From positions 3,720,001-3,784,000 of the forward strand of contig NZ_CP048397.1 in the NCBI RefSeq assembly GCF_010384365.1: 64,000 bases of DNA, given 5' to 3'. This DNA is from Streptomyces sp. S4.7 (GTDB taxonomy: Bacteria; Actinomycetota; Actinomycetes; Streptomycetales; Streptomycetaceae). The notes beneath the pieces were generated by a model. The model searched no databases. It saw nothing but the letters and a program-made list of their open reading frames with translations, and was not told where the DNA came from. Position 1 is the stretch's first letter, and every line of letters begins with the position of its first letter. Position numbers and translations under genes: made by a program. This document shows positions 43,988-53,567 of the stretch, piece after piece.

Positions 43988-45484
43988 TCAGGCGGCCCCG
44001 GGCGGCCGCATCCCCCACGAGACGCGCTGAGACGCCTCCACCGTGTGCGCCGTGTACGCCCCCGGCCGGGCGGCCCGGCCGAGCACGAACACGTCCCGCG
44101 CCCCGTCCAGCACCCCGCCCGACGGATCGTCCGAACCGTCGCGCCGTACGCCGTCGCGCTCCGGCAGCAGGACGTCCCGTACGACGACGGCGCACAGGTA
44201 CAGCGTCCCCAGCAGGTGCAGCGCGATGGCCAGCTGGTAGCCCTCGGTCGGCAGCCCCTTGTGGGCGTCACCGCTGGTCGTGTACGCGAGATACATCCAG
44301 ATGCCCAGGAAGTACATGACCTCGCAGGCCTGCCAGATCAGGAAGTCGCGCCACCGGGGCCGGGCCAGCGCGGCGAGCGGGATCAGCCACAGCACGTACT
44401 GCGGCGAGTAGACCTTGTTGGTCAGGATGAAGGCGGCGACGACCAGGAAGGCGAGCTGGGCGAACCGGGGACGTCGCGGCGCCGTCAGGGCGAGCGCCGC
44501 GATGCCCGCGCACGCCAGCACCATCAGCACCATCGACCAGGTATTGACGGTCTCGACCTCCAGGGAGCGCCCCGTGCGCTGAGTGATGATCAGCCAGAAC
44601 GAGCCGAAGTCGACCTGCCGCTCCTGGCTGAACGTGTAGAACTTCTTCCACCCCTCGGGCGCGAACAGCATCACCGGCAGATTCACCAGCAGCCACGAGA
44701 AGGCCGTACCGCCCAGCGCCGCCCCGAACTCCCGCAGCCGCCCCGCGCGCCAGCACAGCAGCAGCAGGGGCCCCAGCAGCAGTACGGGATAGAGCTTGGC
44801 CGCCGTCGCGAGGCCGATCAGGATGCCGAATGCCAGCGGACGGCCGCGCGACCACATCAGCATCCCGGCCGCCAGGAGCGCGACGGCCAGCAGGTCCCAG
44901 TTGATGGTGGCGGTGAGGGCGAAGGCGGGCGCCAGGGCGAGGAGCAGGGCGTCCCAGGGGCGGTGCCGGTGGGTGCGTGCGACGCAGACGGCGATGATCA
45001 CCGCGCAGATCATCAGCATCCCCGCGTTCACCATCCAGTACATCTGTTCGCGGTGCTGGATGGAGCCGTCGCCGGGGGTGAACCAGGAGGCGACCTCCAT
45101 GAACAGACCCGTCAGGACGGGGTACTCCAGGTACTGCATGTCGCCGTTGAGCTGATCGAAATACGGTACGAGGTTGTCGGCGAAGCCCCGCCCGAGGAAG
45201 AGGTGCGGGATGTCCGAATAGCAGGCGTGCGTGTACTGGGAGCTGGCGCCCCGGAACCAGGCCCATTCGTAGCAGGGCATCTTCTGCACCATGCCGAGCG
45301 CGAACATCCCGATCGCCACCAGCGCGACCACCCGTACCGGCGTGAGCCGGCTGGTGCCGTACCAGGCCCAGCGGCCGATGGGACCGCCGATCAGCTCGCT
45401 GCCCGCCGCGGCGATCCTGTCCCGCCTGGTGGGCGGTACGACCGGCCGGTCCTTGGGCACCGCGATGTCTTCTGTGCTCGGCAT
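43988..45484 (-). CDS. Polytopic GT87-like glycosyltransferase (DUF2029)
   Basis: This 498-residue protein has about ten hydrophobic helices and the DUF2029/GT87 pattern of actinobacterial membrane mannosyltransferases. YLEYPVLTGLF and GLATAAKLYPVLLLGPLLLL are characteristic, with acidic residues in the first loop (YFDQLNGD). Such enzymes use polyprenyl-phosphate sugars at the outer face of the membrane for lipoglycans. The acceptor is not known. The ATG at 45484 has AGGA 8 bases before it; the ATG at 45493 has worse spacing. Confidence 0.85.
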   Translation of the reverse strand: MPSTEDIAVPKDRPVVPPTRRDRIAAAGSELIGGPIGRWAWYGTSRLTPVRVVALVAIGMFALGMVQKMPCYEWAWFRGASSQYTHACYSDIPHLFLGRGFADNLVPYFDQLNGDMQYLEYPVLTGLFMEVASWFTPGDGSIQHREQMYWMVNAGMLMICAVIIAVCVARTHRHRPWDALLLALAPAFALTATINWDLLAVALLAAGMLMWSRGRPLAFGILIGLATAAKLYPVLLLGPLLLLCWRAGRLREFGAALGGTAFSWLLVNLPVMLFAPEGWKKFYTFSQERQVDFGSFWLIITQRTGRSLEVETVNTWSMVLMVLACAGIAALALTAPRRPRFAQLAFLVVAAFILTNKVYSPQYVLWLIPLAALARPRWRDFLIWQACEVMYFLGIWMYLAYTTSGDAHKGLPTEGYQLAIALHLLGTLYLCAVVVRDVLLPERDGVRRDGSDDPSGGVLDGARDVFVLGRAARPGAYTAHTVEASQRVSWGMRPPGAA

Positions 45485-45517
45485 GCCGCCCATCCTGCCG
45501 TACGCCGCCGCGGCACG

Positions 45518-45579
45518 GCGAAGGCCGCCGCACCGGGGCGTACACGGTGTGTGTACGCCCCTGGTGCGACGGCCTTCGC
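45518..45579 (-). terminator. Long hairpin terminator downstream of the PBP gene
   Basis: Two arms of about 28 bases (starting GCGAAGGCC and ending GGCCTTCGC) pair with minor bulges. It lies 61 bp after the PBP stop and before the glycosyltransferase start. Confidence 0.75.
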
Positions 45580-45639
45580 GTCGCTTCCGGACTCTCTCTC
45601 GCGGGCCTCACGACCCGCGTCCCGGCCCGGGGGGGTGTC

Positions 45640-48333
45640 TCAGCCTCCCGGGCCGCCGATCCAGCCTCCGCCGTCGCCGCCCTCGGGATCCCCGGTCTCC
45701 GGTGGTGGACTGGTCGAAGAGCCGGGATCCCCGATGACTCCGCCGGGATCCTCACCGCCCGGACCACCCGGATCACCGGTGCCTCCGTCCTCACAGCCGT
45801 TCCACTGGTCACAGGACTCGGTCGGCTCCGGGCTCTCGGACGGCTCCTCGGACGGGCTCTCGGACGGCTCCTCGGACGGGGTCTCGGACGGCTGCTCCGT
45901 CGGCGTCGGCTCCGGGCTCGGCACGCCGCCGCCGTAGACCGCCTCGCCGATCGGCGAGGGCTCGGGGAACTTCAGCGCTTCCTTGCCCTTCATCGCGACC
46001 GTCATGTACTCGCGCCAGATGTCGGCCGGGAACGACGCACCGTGGATCTTGTCCTGGCCGCCGGTGCCGAACATCTCCAGGAACTTGCGGTTCTTGTTCT
46101 CGGCGTTGTCGTCCAGCCGGTACATGTCGATGGCGGTGGAGAGCTGCGGGGTGTAGCCCACGAACCAGGCCGACTTGTTGCCGTCGGTGGTACCGGTCTT
46201 GCCGGCGACCTCACGGCCGTCCGGCAGCTGCGCCGAGGTGCCCGTGCCGCCCTTCTCCATGACCACGGACTTGAGGACGTCGGTCACGTTGTTCGCGATG
46301 TCGGCGTCGAACGTGTTCTGCGGCTTCTTGTCGTACTCGAAGACGACAGTGCCTTCCTTCTTGACCTCCTGGACGGAGTAGGGCTCACGCTGCGTGCCGT
46401 TGTCGGCGAAGGTGGCGTACGAGCCCGCCATGCGGATGGCGCTGGGGTCGGAGATACCGATGGAGAACGACGGGTTGCTGCCGCCCGGAAGGCTGTCCTC
46501 CAGCAGACCGGCGTCGACGGCGGCCTGTCGGACCTGCGGAATACCCACGTCCATACCGAGCTGGACGAAGGGGGAGTTGGCCGAGACCTTCATGGCCTCG
46601 CGCAGATTGATGTCCTCGTAGTCCTCGTCACCGTCGTTGCGCTGGTGCCACTCCTCGCCCTTCTCGTTGGTCCAGATGTCGCCGTTGTAGTCCTTGATCT
46701 TCAGTTTGTTCTTGCCGTTGTACTCGCTCTTGTCCGGCGAGACCTTCCTACGCGACTCGGCGCCCTGCTCCGGCCCGAGCTCGGGGTCCCGCACACCGTC
46801 ACGCATCGCCGCCGCCAGGACGTACGGCTTGAAGGTCGATCCGACCTGGGCACCGGTCTGGTCGGCGTTGTTGGTGAAGTGCTTGGTGGCGTCCTGCCCG
46901 CCGTAGATCGCGACGATCTTGCCGGTCGAGGGTTCGACCGAGGCGCCGCCGAACTGGACGTGGGTGTCCGTCTTCGGGCGCTTCTTCTCGTCGATGTTCG
47001 CCTTGTAGATGTCGGTGACGGCCTTGTTGAGCGCGTCGACCTTCTTCTTGTTGAAGGTCGTCCTGATCTCGAAGCCGCCCTTGGCCAGGTCGTCGGCCGT
47101 GATGCCCTTTTTGTTGTTGTTGATGAAGTAGGCCTTGGCGAGGTCCACGAGGTAGCCGACCTGGCCGCCGAGCTGTGCGTTCTTCTTCGGCGAGTCCGGC
47201 ATGGGGAACTTGCCGTACTTCGCCCGCTCCGCCGCCTCGAGATGGCCGTCCTTCACCATCTCGTCGAGAATCCACTTCCAGCGCTTCGTCGCGCGCTCGG
47301 TGTTGTTCTTCTGCGTGGCGTTCGCGTCGATCGACGGGTTGCCGTTCGGGTCGTAGTACGTCGCGCCCTTCAGGAGCGTCGCCAGGAAGGCGCACTGGCT
47401 CGGGTTGAGCTCCCTGGCGTCCACGCCGTAGTACGTACGGGCCGCCGCCTGGATGCCGTAGGCGCCACGTCCGTAGTAGGAGGTGTTGAGGTAACCCGCC
47501 ATGATATCGGGTTTCTCCATGTCGGCGCCGACCTTGATGGAGATGAACAGCTCTTCGAACTTGCGCTTGAAGGTCTGGTCCTGGCTGAGCATGGCGTTCT
47601 TGACGAACTGCTGGGTGATGGTCGAGCCACCCTGCGTCTGACCGCCCTTGGCCATGTTGAACACGGCCCGGCCGATACCCATGGGGTCGACGCCCGAGTC
47701 TTCCCTGAACGTCTTGTTCTCCGCCGAGATCACGGCGTTCTGCATCGCCGCGGGAATCTGCTCGATCTTGACGATCTGGCGGTTGACCTCACCCCCGGTG
47801 GAGACCATCGGCGTTCCGTCGTCCCAGAGGTAGACGTTGTTCTGGGCCTTGGAAGCCAGACTCACCTGGGGCTTCTCGACCAGCGCGTACGCGATCGAAC
47901 CCGCGGCCATCAGACCACCGAGGAAGCCGATGAAGAGGCCGGTCACGAGCTTCCAGGACGGCATCCAGCGACGCCATCCGTACTTGTCGTGCCTCGGGTA
48001 GTCGATCATCCGCTTCTTGCCCGGCCTGCCGCCACGTGGCCGGCCGGGACCGTCGGGACCGCCGCCACCACGGCGGCCTCCGCCATGGCCGCCCGCGCCG
48101 GCGCCGCCCCCCTCGGCGGCACGGCGCCGGCCCCGCTGGGCGGCCCTGCGGGCTTCGGCTCGGCCTCCGTAGGAAGGCTCCGGTTCATACGAGCCGGAGT
48201 GGGACGCCGTGGGGACTCCACGGGAGGGATCCGCGCGGCGGCCTGCCGACCGCTGCGCGGCGCGCCTGGCCGCGGCTCGTCCGCCACCCTGGCCACCCTG
48301 CGGCTGGGCCTGTTTGCGACGGTGCTCGCTCAT
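45640..48333 (-). CDS. Class A penicillin-binding protein (transglycosylase-transpeptidase)
   Basis: This 897-residue bifunctional peptidoglycan synthase has an Arg/Gly-rich cytoplasmic N-terminus of about 120 residues and one membrane anchor. The GT51 transglycosylase domain follows (SAENKTFREDSGVDP, GGSTITQQFVKN, RKFEELFISIKVG), then a transpeptidase with STFK, SAN and KTGTTD active-site motifs. The usual GT51 EDxxFxxHxG is varied here to ENxxFxxDxG, as I recall for many actinobacterial PBPs. A long Ser/Pro/Glu/Gly tail ends the protein. The ATG at 48333 has GAGGAG about 11 bases upstream. It is divergent from the PadR gene. Confidence 0.92.
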   Translation of the reverse strand: MSEHRRKQAQPQGGQGGGRAAARRAAQRSAGRRADPSRGVPTASHSGSYEPEPSYGGRAEARRAAQRGRRRAAEGGGAGAGGHGGGRRGGGGPDGPGRPRGGRPGKKRMIDYPRHDKYGWRRWMPSWKLVTGLFIGFLGGLMAAGSIAYALVEKPQVSLASKAQNNVYLWDDGTPMVSTGGEVNRQIVKIEQIPAAMQNAVISAENKTFREDSGVDPMGIGRAVFNMAKGGQTQGGSTITQQFVKNAMLSQDQTFKRKFEELFISIKVGADMEKPDIMAGYLNTSYYGRGAYGIQAAARTYYGVDARELNPSQCAFLATLLKGATYYDPNGNPSIDANATQKNNTERATKRWKWILDEMVKDGHLEAAERAKYGKFPMPDSPKKNAQLGGQVGYLVDLAKAYFINNNKKGITADDLAKGGFEIRTTFNKKKVDALNKAVTDIYKANIDEKKRPKTDTHVQFGGASVEPSTGKIVAIYGGQDATKHFTNNADQTGAQVGSTFKPYVLAAAMRDGVRDPELGPEQGAESRRKVSPDKSEYNGKNKLKIKDYNGDIWTNEKGEEWHQRNDGDEDYEDINLREAMKVSANSPFVQLGMDVGIPQVRQAAVDAGLLEDSLPGGSNPSFSIGISDPSAIRMAGSYATFADNGTQREPYSVQEVKKEGTVVFEYDKKPQNTFDADIANNVTDVLKSVVMEKGGTGTSAQLPDGREVAGKTGTTDGNKSAWFVGYTPQLSTAIDMYRLDDNAENKNRKFLEMFGTGGQDKIHGASFPADIWREYMTVAMKGKEALKFPEPSPIGEAVYGGGVPSPEPTPTEQPSETPSEEPSESPSEEPSESPEPTESCDQWNGCEDGGTGDPGGPGGEDPGGVIGDPGSSTSPPPETGDPEGGDGGGWIGGPGG

Positions 48334-48692
48334 CGAACGACTACTCCTCGGGCAGGCGCGAACGCCTGGAAGCGGCAGTTGAGTTCCGGTCCCCCCGAAA
48401 TGAATACGGATGTGCCCGGCGTCGGGCTCATCCGGCATGCATCCAGAACGACGACGCTCTCACACGTCACGCGGTTCCCGGTGGTCTGCATGCCGCACAG
48501 ACTACGCAGGGTCAAACCCGCCGAGATCTGAACTTCACCCCAAATCAGGCAAGTTACTCGCTGTGAATCGGTGATGTGACGCCGTTCACCATGACCCCTC
48601 TTGTCCCATCAGCATCGGTGTTCTATCGTCCCGATGTATCGAGTCGATACATCGGGACGGCATAAGCAGCCGGGAGGGCGGAGGAGGCGAAA
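48334..48692. other. 359-bp divergent region between PBP and PadR genes
   Basis: The left two thirds show no recognised feature beyond an AT-richer patch near 48540-48600, probably promoter DNA. The right end holds the PadR inverted repeat, reported separately. Confidence 0.5.
48627..48659. promoter_or_regulatory. 33-bp PadR operator candidate
   Basis: Two perfect 16-bp arms, CGTCCCGATGTATCGA and its complement, flank a single G. The ATGT...ACAT halves match PadR-type operators. It ends 34 bp before the PadR start, so autoregulation is likely. Confidence 0.75.
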
Positions 48693-49451
48693 GTGAGCAG
48701 ACGCTCGGGCATCCTCGAATTCGCTGTCCTGGGTCTGCTGCGGGAGTCTCCGATGCACGGCTACGAGCTGCGGAAACGGCTCAACACCTCGCTGGGGATC
48801 TTCCGGGCCTTCAGTTACGGAACGCTGTATCCGTGCCTCAAGACGCTCGTCGCCAACGGATGGTTGATCGAGGAGCCGGGCAGTGCGCCCGAGGAGGCGC
48901 TCGCCGCGTCACTCGCGGGCCGCAGGGCCAAAATCGTCTACCGGCTGACGGCGGACGGCAAGGAGCACTTCGAGGACCTGCTGTCACAGACGGGCCCGGA
49001 CGCCTGGGAGGACGAGCACTTCGCCGCTCGCTTCGCCTTCTTCGGACAGACGGAGCGCGAGGTACGGATGCGCGTGCTGGAGGGCCGTCGCAGCCGGCTG
49101 GAGGAGCGCCTGGAGAAGATGAGCGCTTCCCTGGCCCGCACCCGGGAGCGTCTCGACGACTACACGCTCGAACTTCAGCGGCACGGTATGGAGTCCGTGG
49201 AGCGCGAAGTGCGCTGGCTCAACGAGCTCATCGAGAGCGAGCGGGCGGGACGGGATCAGCGAGGGCCCGGCCCGGAGAGCCCCGCTGCCCGGCGGGACGG
49301 CACGCCGAACAGCACGACCGGCACGACGAGCAGTACGACCAACAGCACAACGGGAGACGAGGACGGCCTGCCCCGGCTCCGGGGGACTCCCGGAGGTTCG
49401 CCTCCGGAAGCCCCCGGCCAGCCGGATCCGTCCGAGGACACCACCACATGA
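48693..49451 (+). CDS. PadR-family transcriptional regulator
   Basis: This 252-residue regulator has the PadR winged helix (LEFAVLGLLRESPMHGYELRKRLNTSLGIF in sections, residues 5-35, and SYGTLYPCLKTL) and a helical C-terminal half, with a low-complexity Thr/Ser/Gly tail of about 60 residues. GGAGGAGGCG lies 3-4 bases before the GTG at 48693. The perfect inverted repeat upstream suggests self-control. Inositol-phosphate synthase starts 61 bp downstream and is probably cotranscribed. Confidence 0.93.
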   Translation: MSRRSGILEFAVLGLLRESPMHGYELRKRLNTSLGIFRAFSYGTLYPCLKTLVANGWLIEEPGSAPEEALAASLAGRRAKIVYRLTADGKEHFEDLLSQTGPDAWEDEHFAARFAFFGQTEREVRMRVLEGRRSRLEERLEKMSASLARTRERLDDYTLELQRHGMESVEREVRWLNELIESERAGRDQRGPGPESPAARRDGTPNSTTGTTSSTTNSTTGDEDGLPRLRGTPGGSPPEAPGQPDPSEDTTT

Positions 49452-49512
49452 GGTTCCGCATCATCGCGGGGCTTCATCGCAACATTGAGATCACACACAG
49501 GGAGCAACCAGG

Positions 49513-50595
49513 ATGGGTTCCGTTCGCGTAGCCATTGTCGGCGTGGGCAACTGTGCCGCCTCGCTGGTGCAGGGCGTCCAGTTCTACAAGGACGCCGATC
49601 CGGCCGGCCAGGTGCCCGGCCTGATGCACGTGCAGTTCGGCGAGTACCACGTGGGGGACGTCGAGTTCGTCGCCGCCTTCGATGTCGACGCGAAGAAGGT
49701 CGGTCTCGACCTCGCGGACGCCATCGGTGCCAGCGAGAACAACACCATCAAGATCTGCGACGTCCCGAACTCGGGCGTGACCGTCCAGCGCGGCCACACC
49801 TACGACGGGCTCGGCAAGTACTACCGCGAGACGATCGAGGAGTCGGACGAAACGCCGGCCGACATCGTGCAGACCCTCAAGGACAAGCAGGTCGACGTCC
49901 TGGTCTGCTACCTGCCCGTCGGTTCCGAGGACGCCGCGAAGTTCTACGCGCAGTGCGCCATCGACGCCAAGGTCGGCTTCGTCAACGCCCTCCCGGTCTT
50001 CATCGCCGGCACCAAGGAGTGGGCGGACAAGTTCACCGAGGCCGGTGTCCCGATCGTCGGTGACGACATCAAGTCGCAGGTCGGCGCCACCATCACGCAC
50101 CGTGTGATGGCGAAGCTGTTCGAGGACCGCGGTGTCGTCCTGGACCGCACGATGCAGCTGAACGTCGGCGGCAACATGGACTTCAAGAACATGCTGGAGC
50201 GCGACCGCCTGGAGTCGAAGAAGATCTCCAAGACGCAGGCGGTCACCTCGCAGATCCGCGACCGTGACATGGGCGCCGACAACGTCCACATCGGCCCCTC
50301 GGACTACGTGGCGTGGCTGGACGACCGCAAGTGGGCGTACGTCCGTCTCGAGGGCCGCGCCTTCGGTGACGTTCCGCTGAACCTGGAGTACAAGCTGGAG
50401 GTCTGGGACTCCCCGAACTCCGCGGGTGTCATCATCGACGCCGTGCGCGCCGCGAAGATCGCCAAGGACCGCGGTATCGGCGGCCCGATCCTCTCCGCTT
50501 CTTCGTACTTCATGAAGTCCCCGCCGGTGCAGTACTTCGACGACGAGGCCCGCGAGAACGTGGAGAAGTTCATCCGCGGCGAGGTCGAGCGCTGA
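49513..50595 (+). CDS. ino1: Inositol-3-phosphate synthase
   Basis: This 360-residue NAD-dependent enzyme makes myo-inositol-1-phosphate from glucose-6-phosphate, the entry to mycothiol and phosphatidylinositol. Rossmann motif [16 protein letters not shown] opens the protein, and [12 protein letters not shown] and [12 protein letters not shown] are typical of the bacterial and archaeal type. GGGAG precedes the ATG at 49513 by about 9 bases. It is directly after the PadR gene, which may regulate it. Confidence 0.96.
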   Translation: MGSVRVAIVGVGNCAASLVQGVQFYKDADPAGQVPGLMHVQFGEYHVGDVEFVAAFDVDAKKVGLDLADAIGASENNTIKICDVPNSGVTVQRGHTYDGLGKYYRETIEESDETPADIVQTLKDKQVDVLVCYLPVGSEDAAKFYAQCAIDAKVGFVNALPVFIAGTKEWADKFTEAGVPIVGDDIKSQVGATITHRVMAKLFEDRGVVLDRTMQLNVGGNMDFKNMLERDRLESKKISKTQAVTSQIRDRDMGADNVHIGPSDYVAWLDDRKWAYVRLEGRAFGDVPLNLEYKLEVWDSPNSAGVIIDAVRAAKIAKDRGIGGPILSASSYFMKSPPVQYFDDEARENVEKFIRGEVER

Positions 50596-50612
50596 CCTGA
50601 GCCACATCAGGT

Positions 50613-50647
50613 GAAAGGTCCCCGGGCAGAGTGCCCGGGGACCTTTC
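50613..50647 (+). terminator. Terminator after inositol-phosphate synthase
   Basis: GAAAGGTCCCCGGGCA pairs perfectly with TGCCCGGGGACCTTTC around a 3-base loop, 18 bp after the stop. Confidence 0.9.
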
Positions 50648-50707
50648 CATGTGACGTCCGAGGACCCTTCGTATGTGACGCGCGTGCCGTGTGTGACGCT
50701 GATCCAC

Positions 50708-51979
50708 ATGTCTGTCGTGCGCGATCTGCGCGTGCTCCTGCGTCTGCCCAACTTCCGTCGTCTGCTGACCGTGCGTCTGCTGTCGCAAGCGGCGGACGGG
50801 GTCTTCCAGGTCGCGCTGGCCGCGCACGTCGTGTTCTCCCCCGAGAAACAGACCTCCCCCGGCGCCATCGCGTCGGCAATGGCGGTGCTGCTGCTGCCGT
50901 ACTCACTCATCGGCCCGTTCGCCGGGGTGCTGCTCGACCGTTGGCGGCGGCGCCAGGTCATCCTGTACGGCAATCTGCTGCGCGCCGTCCTCGCGGCCTG
51001 CACCGCCGTACTGATCCTCGTCTCCATGCCGGACTGGCTCTTCTACGTCTCCGCGCTCGCCGTGACGGCCGTCAACCGGTTCGTACTCGCCGGGCTGTCG
51101 GCCTCGCTGCCCCGCGTCGTCGAGGACGGACACCTGGTCGTCGCCAACTCCCTCTCCCCGACGGCCGGCACGCTCGCCGCGACCGCGGGCGGCGGCCTCG
51201 CCTTCCTCGTACGGCTGGTCGTCTCCAGCTCCGACGCCGCCGTGGTGCTGCTGGGCGCCGCGCTCTATCTGACGTCCGCGCTGGCGTCGGTCACGATGAC
51301 ACGCGATCTCCTCGGCCCCGATCCGGGACTGGTGCAGCCCCGGATCGGGGCCGCTCTCGCCTCCACCGCACGCGGACTCGGCGAAGGGCTGCGCCATTTG
51401 GCGGAGCGGCGCGACGCGGCGGTCGCACTGCTCGCGATGACGCTGATGCGCTTCTGCTACGGAGCACTGACCGTCATGGTGCTGATGCTCTGCCGCTACG
51501 CCTGGTCGAACACCGAGGAGGACGGGATCGCGCTGCTGGGGGTGGCGCTCCTCGTCTCGGGGGCGGGGTTCTTCGCCGCGGCCGTGTTCACACCGGCGGC
51601 GGTCGGGCGCCTCGGCTCGTTCGGCTGGATGACGGCGTGCGCCGCGGCGGCGGCCGTACTGGAGCCGGCGCTGGCGCTGCCGTTCTCTCCCGTCCCGATG
51701 CTCGCCGCCGCGTTCGTGCTCGGCCTGACCACCCAGGGCGCGAAGATCTCGACGGACACGGTGGTGCAGACGTCGGTGGACGACGCGTACCGAGGTCGGG
51801 TCTTCTCCCTCTATGACGTCCTGTTCAACGTCGCCTTCGTGGGCGCGGCCGGGGTCGCCGCACTGATACTGCCGCCGGACGGCCGCTCGGCAGTGCTCGT
51901 ACTCGGGGTGGCGGCGCTGTACGCGTGCACCGCGGCGGGGCTGTTCCGCTGGAAGAAGCGCGCGGCGAAGTACGGGTAG
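50708..51979 (+). CDS. MFS transporter
   Basis: This 423-residue MFS protein has 10-12 hydrophobic helices, with the first-loop motif GPFAGVLLDRWRRRQVILYGNLLRA typical of the DHA3/MefA-like subfamily. Cargo is unknown. The ATG at 50708 is used; an in-frame GTG at 50651 begins inside the preceding terminator region, so it is less likely. No clear ribosome site is visible. Two parS sites follow its stop. Confidence 0.85.
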   Translation: MSVVRDLRVLLRLPNFRRLLTVRLLSQAADGVFQVALAAHVVFSPEKQTSPGAIASAMAVLLLPYSLIGPFAGVLLDRWRRRQVILYGNLLRAVLAACTAVLILVSMPDWLFYVSALAVTAVNRFVLAGLSASLPRVVEDGHLVVANSLSPTAGTLAATAGGGLAFLVRLVVSSSDAAVVLLGAALYLTSALASVTMTRDLLGPDPGLVQPRIGAALASTARGLGEGLRHLAERRDAAVALLAMTLMRFCYGALTVMVLMLCRYAWSNTEEDGIALLGVALLVSGAGFFAAAVFTPAAVGRLGSFGWMTACAAAAAVLEPALALPFSPVPMLAAAFVLGLTTQGAKISTDTVVQTSVDDAYRGRVFSLYDVLFNVAFVGAAGVAALILPPDGRSAVLVLGVAALYACTAAGLFRWKKRAAKYG

Positions 51980-52007
51980 CGCGGAGAGCACACGCGAAGG
52001 GGGCGAT

Positions 52008-52021
52008 GTTTCACGTGAAAC
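52008..52021. promoter_or_regulatory. parS site, first of a pair
   Basis: Perfect GTTTCACGTGAAAC at the centre of a 32-bp palindrome. Confidence 0.96.
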
Positions 52022-52053
52022 ATCGCCCCCTGTGTCGCCGTCCACCGATCGAT

Positions 52054-52067
52054 GTTTCACGTGAAAC
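52054..52067. promoter_or_regulatory. parS site, second of a pair
   Basis: Perfect GTTTCACGTGAAAC at the centre of a 24-bp palindrome, 46 bp from the first copy. Confidence 0.96.
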
Positions 52068-52100
52068 ATCGACCACCGGACTCCGCCCGCCGCCCCGGGC

Positions 52101-53567
52101 TCAGTTCTGTGAAGCCCACCATTCCTTCAGCGCGCTCACCGCTTCGTCACGCCCCATCGGTCCGTTCTCCAGCCGCAGCTCCAGCAGGAACTTGTACGCG
52201 GCCCCGATCACCGGCCCCGGACCGACACCCAGCGTCTCCATGATCTGGTTGCCGTCCAGGTCGGGCCGGATGGAGTCCAGCTCCTCCTGCTCCTGCAACT
52301 GCGCGATTCGCTCCTCAAGACCGTCGTAGGCCCGCGAGAGTGCCATCGCCTTGCGCTTGTTGCGGGTGGTGCAGTCCGAGCGGGTCAGCTTGTGGAGCCG
52401 GTCCAGCAGCGGGCCGGCGTCGCGTACGTACCGCCGCACCGCCGAGTCGGTCCACTCACCCGTGCCGTAGCCGTGGAAGCGCAGATGCAGCTCCACCAGT
52501 CGCGAGACGTCCTTCACCAGCTCGTTGGAGTACTTGAGCTCGGTCATCCGCTTCTTGGTCAGCTTCGCCCCCACCACCTCGTGGTGATGGAAGGAGACCC
52601 CGCCGTCCTTCTCGAACCGCCGCGTCCGGGGCTTGCCGATGTCATGGAGCAGCGCGGCCAGCCGCAGCACCAGGTCCGGCCCGTTCTCCTCCAGGTCGAC
52701 GGCCTGCTCCAGGACGGTCAGCGAGTGCTCGTACACGTCCTTGTGCCGGTGGTGCTCGTCACTCTCCAGCCGCAGCGCGGGCAGCTCGGGCAGCACGCGC
52801 TCCGCGAGTCCGGTGTCCACCAGCAGCGCCAGGCCCTTGCGCGGGTGGCCGGAGAGGATCAGTTTGTTCAGCTCCTCCCGTACCCGCTCGGCCGAGACGA
52901 TCTCGATGCGCTCCGCCATGGCCTTCATGGCGGCGACGACGTCGGGGGCGACCTCGAAGTCCAGCTGTGCGGCGAAGCGCGCGGCCCTGAGCATGCGCAG
53001 CGGATCGTCGGAGAAGGACGCCTCGGGGGTGCCGGGCGTGCGCAGCACACCGGCCGCGAGGTCCTGGAGACCACCGTGCGGGTCGATGAACTCCTTCTGC
53101 GGCAGCGCGACCGCCATCGCGTTGACGGTGAAGTCCCGGCGCACGAGATCGTCCTCGATGGAGTCCCCGTACGACACCTCGGGCTTGCGCGACGTGCGGT
53201 CGTAGGCCTCGGAGCGGTAGGTCGTGACCTCGATCTGGAAGTCCTGCCGGTCGTCGCCGACCCGGCCCTCCTTCTGGACGCCGACCGTGCCGAAGGCGAT
53301 GCCGACCTCCCAGACGGAGTCCGCCCAGGGCCGGACGATCTTCAGTACGTCGTCGGGCCTGGCGTCGGTCGTGAAGTCGAGGTCGTTGCCGAGGCGACCG
53401 AGGAGGGCGTCCCTCACGGAGCCTCCGACCAGGGCGAGGGTGAAGCCCGCCTCCTGGAATCGGCGCGCGAGGTCGTCGGCGACAGGGGACACCCGCAGCA
53501 GTTCGCTGACCGCGCGGCGCTGCACCTGACTCAGTGCAAGGGGAGTCTCTTCGTTGGCGTTCGGCAC
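52101..53567 (-). CDS. CCA tRNA nucleotidyltransferase / poly(A) polymerase-type enzyme
   Basis: This 488-residue class II nucleotidyltransferase has the catalytic motif LVGGSVRDALLGRLGNDLDFTTDARP with the DxD, the RRDFTVNAMAVALP motif, and an HD domain at the centre (LLHDIGKPRTR). It should add or repair CCA at tRNA 3' ends. In Streptomyces the enzyme at this locus is annotated as tRNA nucleotidyltransferase. The start at 53567 is a GTG with a poor ribosome site. It is divergent from the exported DUF6049-like protein gene. Confidence 0.93.
   Translation of the reverse strand: MPNANEETPLALSQVQRRAVSELLRVSPVADDLARRFQEAGFTLALVGGSVRDALLGRLGNDLDFTTDARPDDVLKIVRPWADSVWEVGIAFGTVGVQKEGRVGDDRQDFQIEVTTYRSEAYDRTSRKPEVSYGDSIEDDLVRRDFTVNAMAVALPQKEFIDPHGGLQDLAAGVLRTPGTPEASFSDDPLRMLRAARFAAQLDFEVAPDVVAAMKAMAERIEIVSAERVREELNKLILSGHPRKGLALLVDTGLAERVLPELPALRLESDEHHRHKDVYEHSLTVLEQAVDLEENGPDLVLRLAALLHDIGKPRTRRFEKDGGVSFHHHEVVGAKLTKKRMTELKYSNELVKDVSRLVELHLRFHGYGTGEWTDSAVRRYVRDAGPLLDRLHKLTRSDCTTRNKRKAMALSRAYDGLEERIAQLQEQEELDSIRPDLDGNQIMETLGVGPGPVIGAAYKFLLELRLENGPMGRDEAVSALKEWWASQN

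Larger units (their letters stand above)
51999..52072. repeat. Two extended parS palindromes
   Basis: A perfect 32-bp palindrome at 51999-52030 (GGGGGCGATGTTTCAC plus its complement) and a 24-bp palindrome at 52049-52072 (TCGATGTTTCAC plus its complement). Each surrounds one parS. The first could also end transcription of the MFS gene. Confidence 0.8.

Noticed and set aside
45547..48531. 994-codon plus-strand ORF opposite the PBP gene
   Set aside because: The minus-strand PBP has intact STFK, SAN and KTG motifs. The plus frame is a Val/Arg/Leu/Gly-rich shadow with no recognisable domain.
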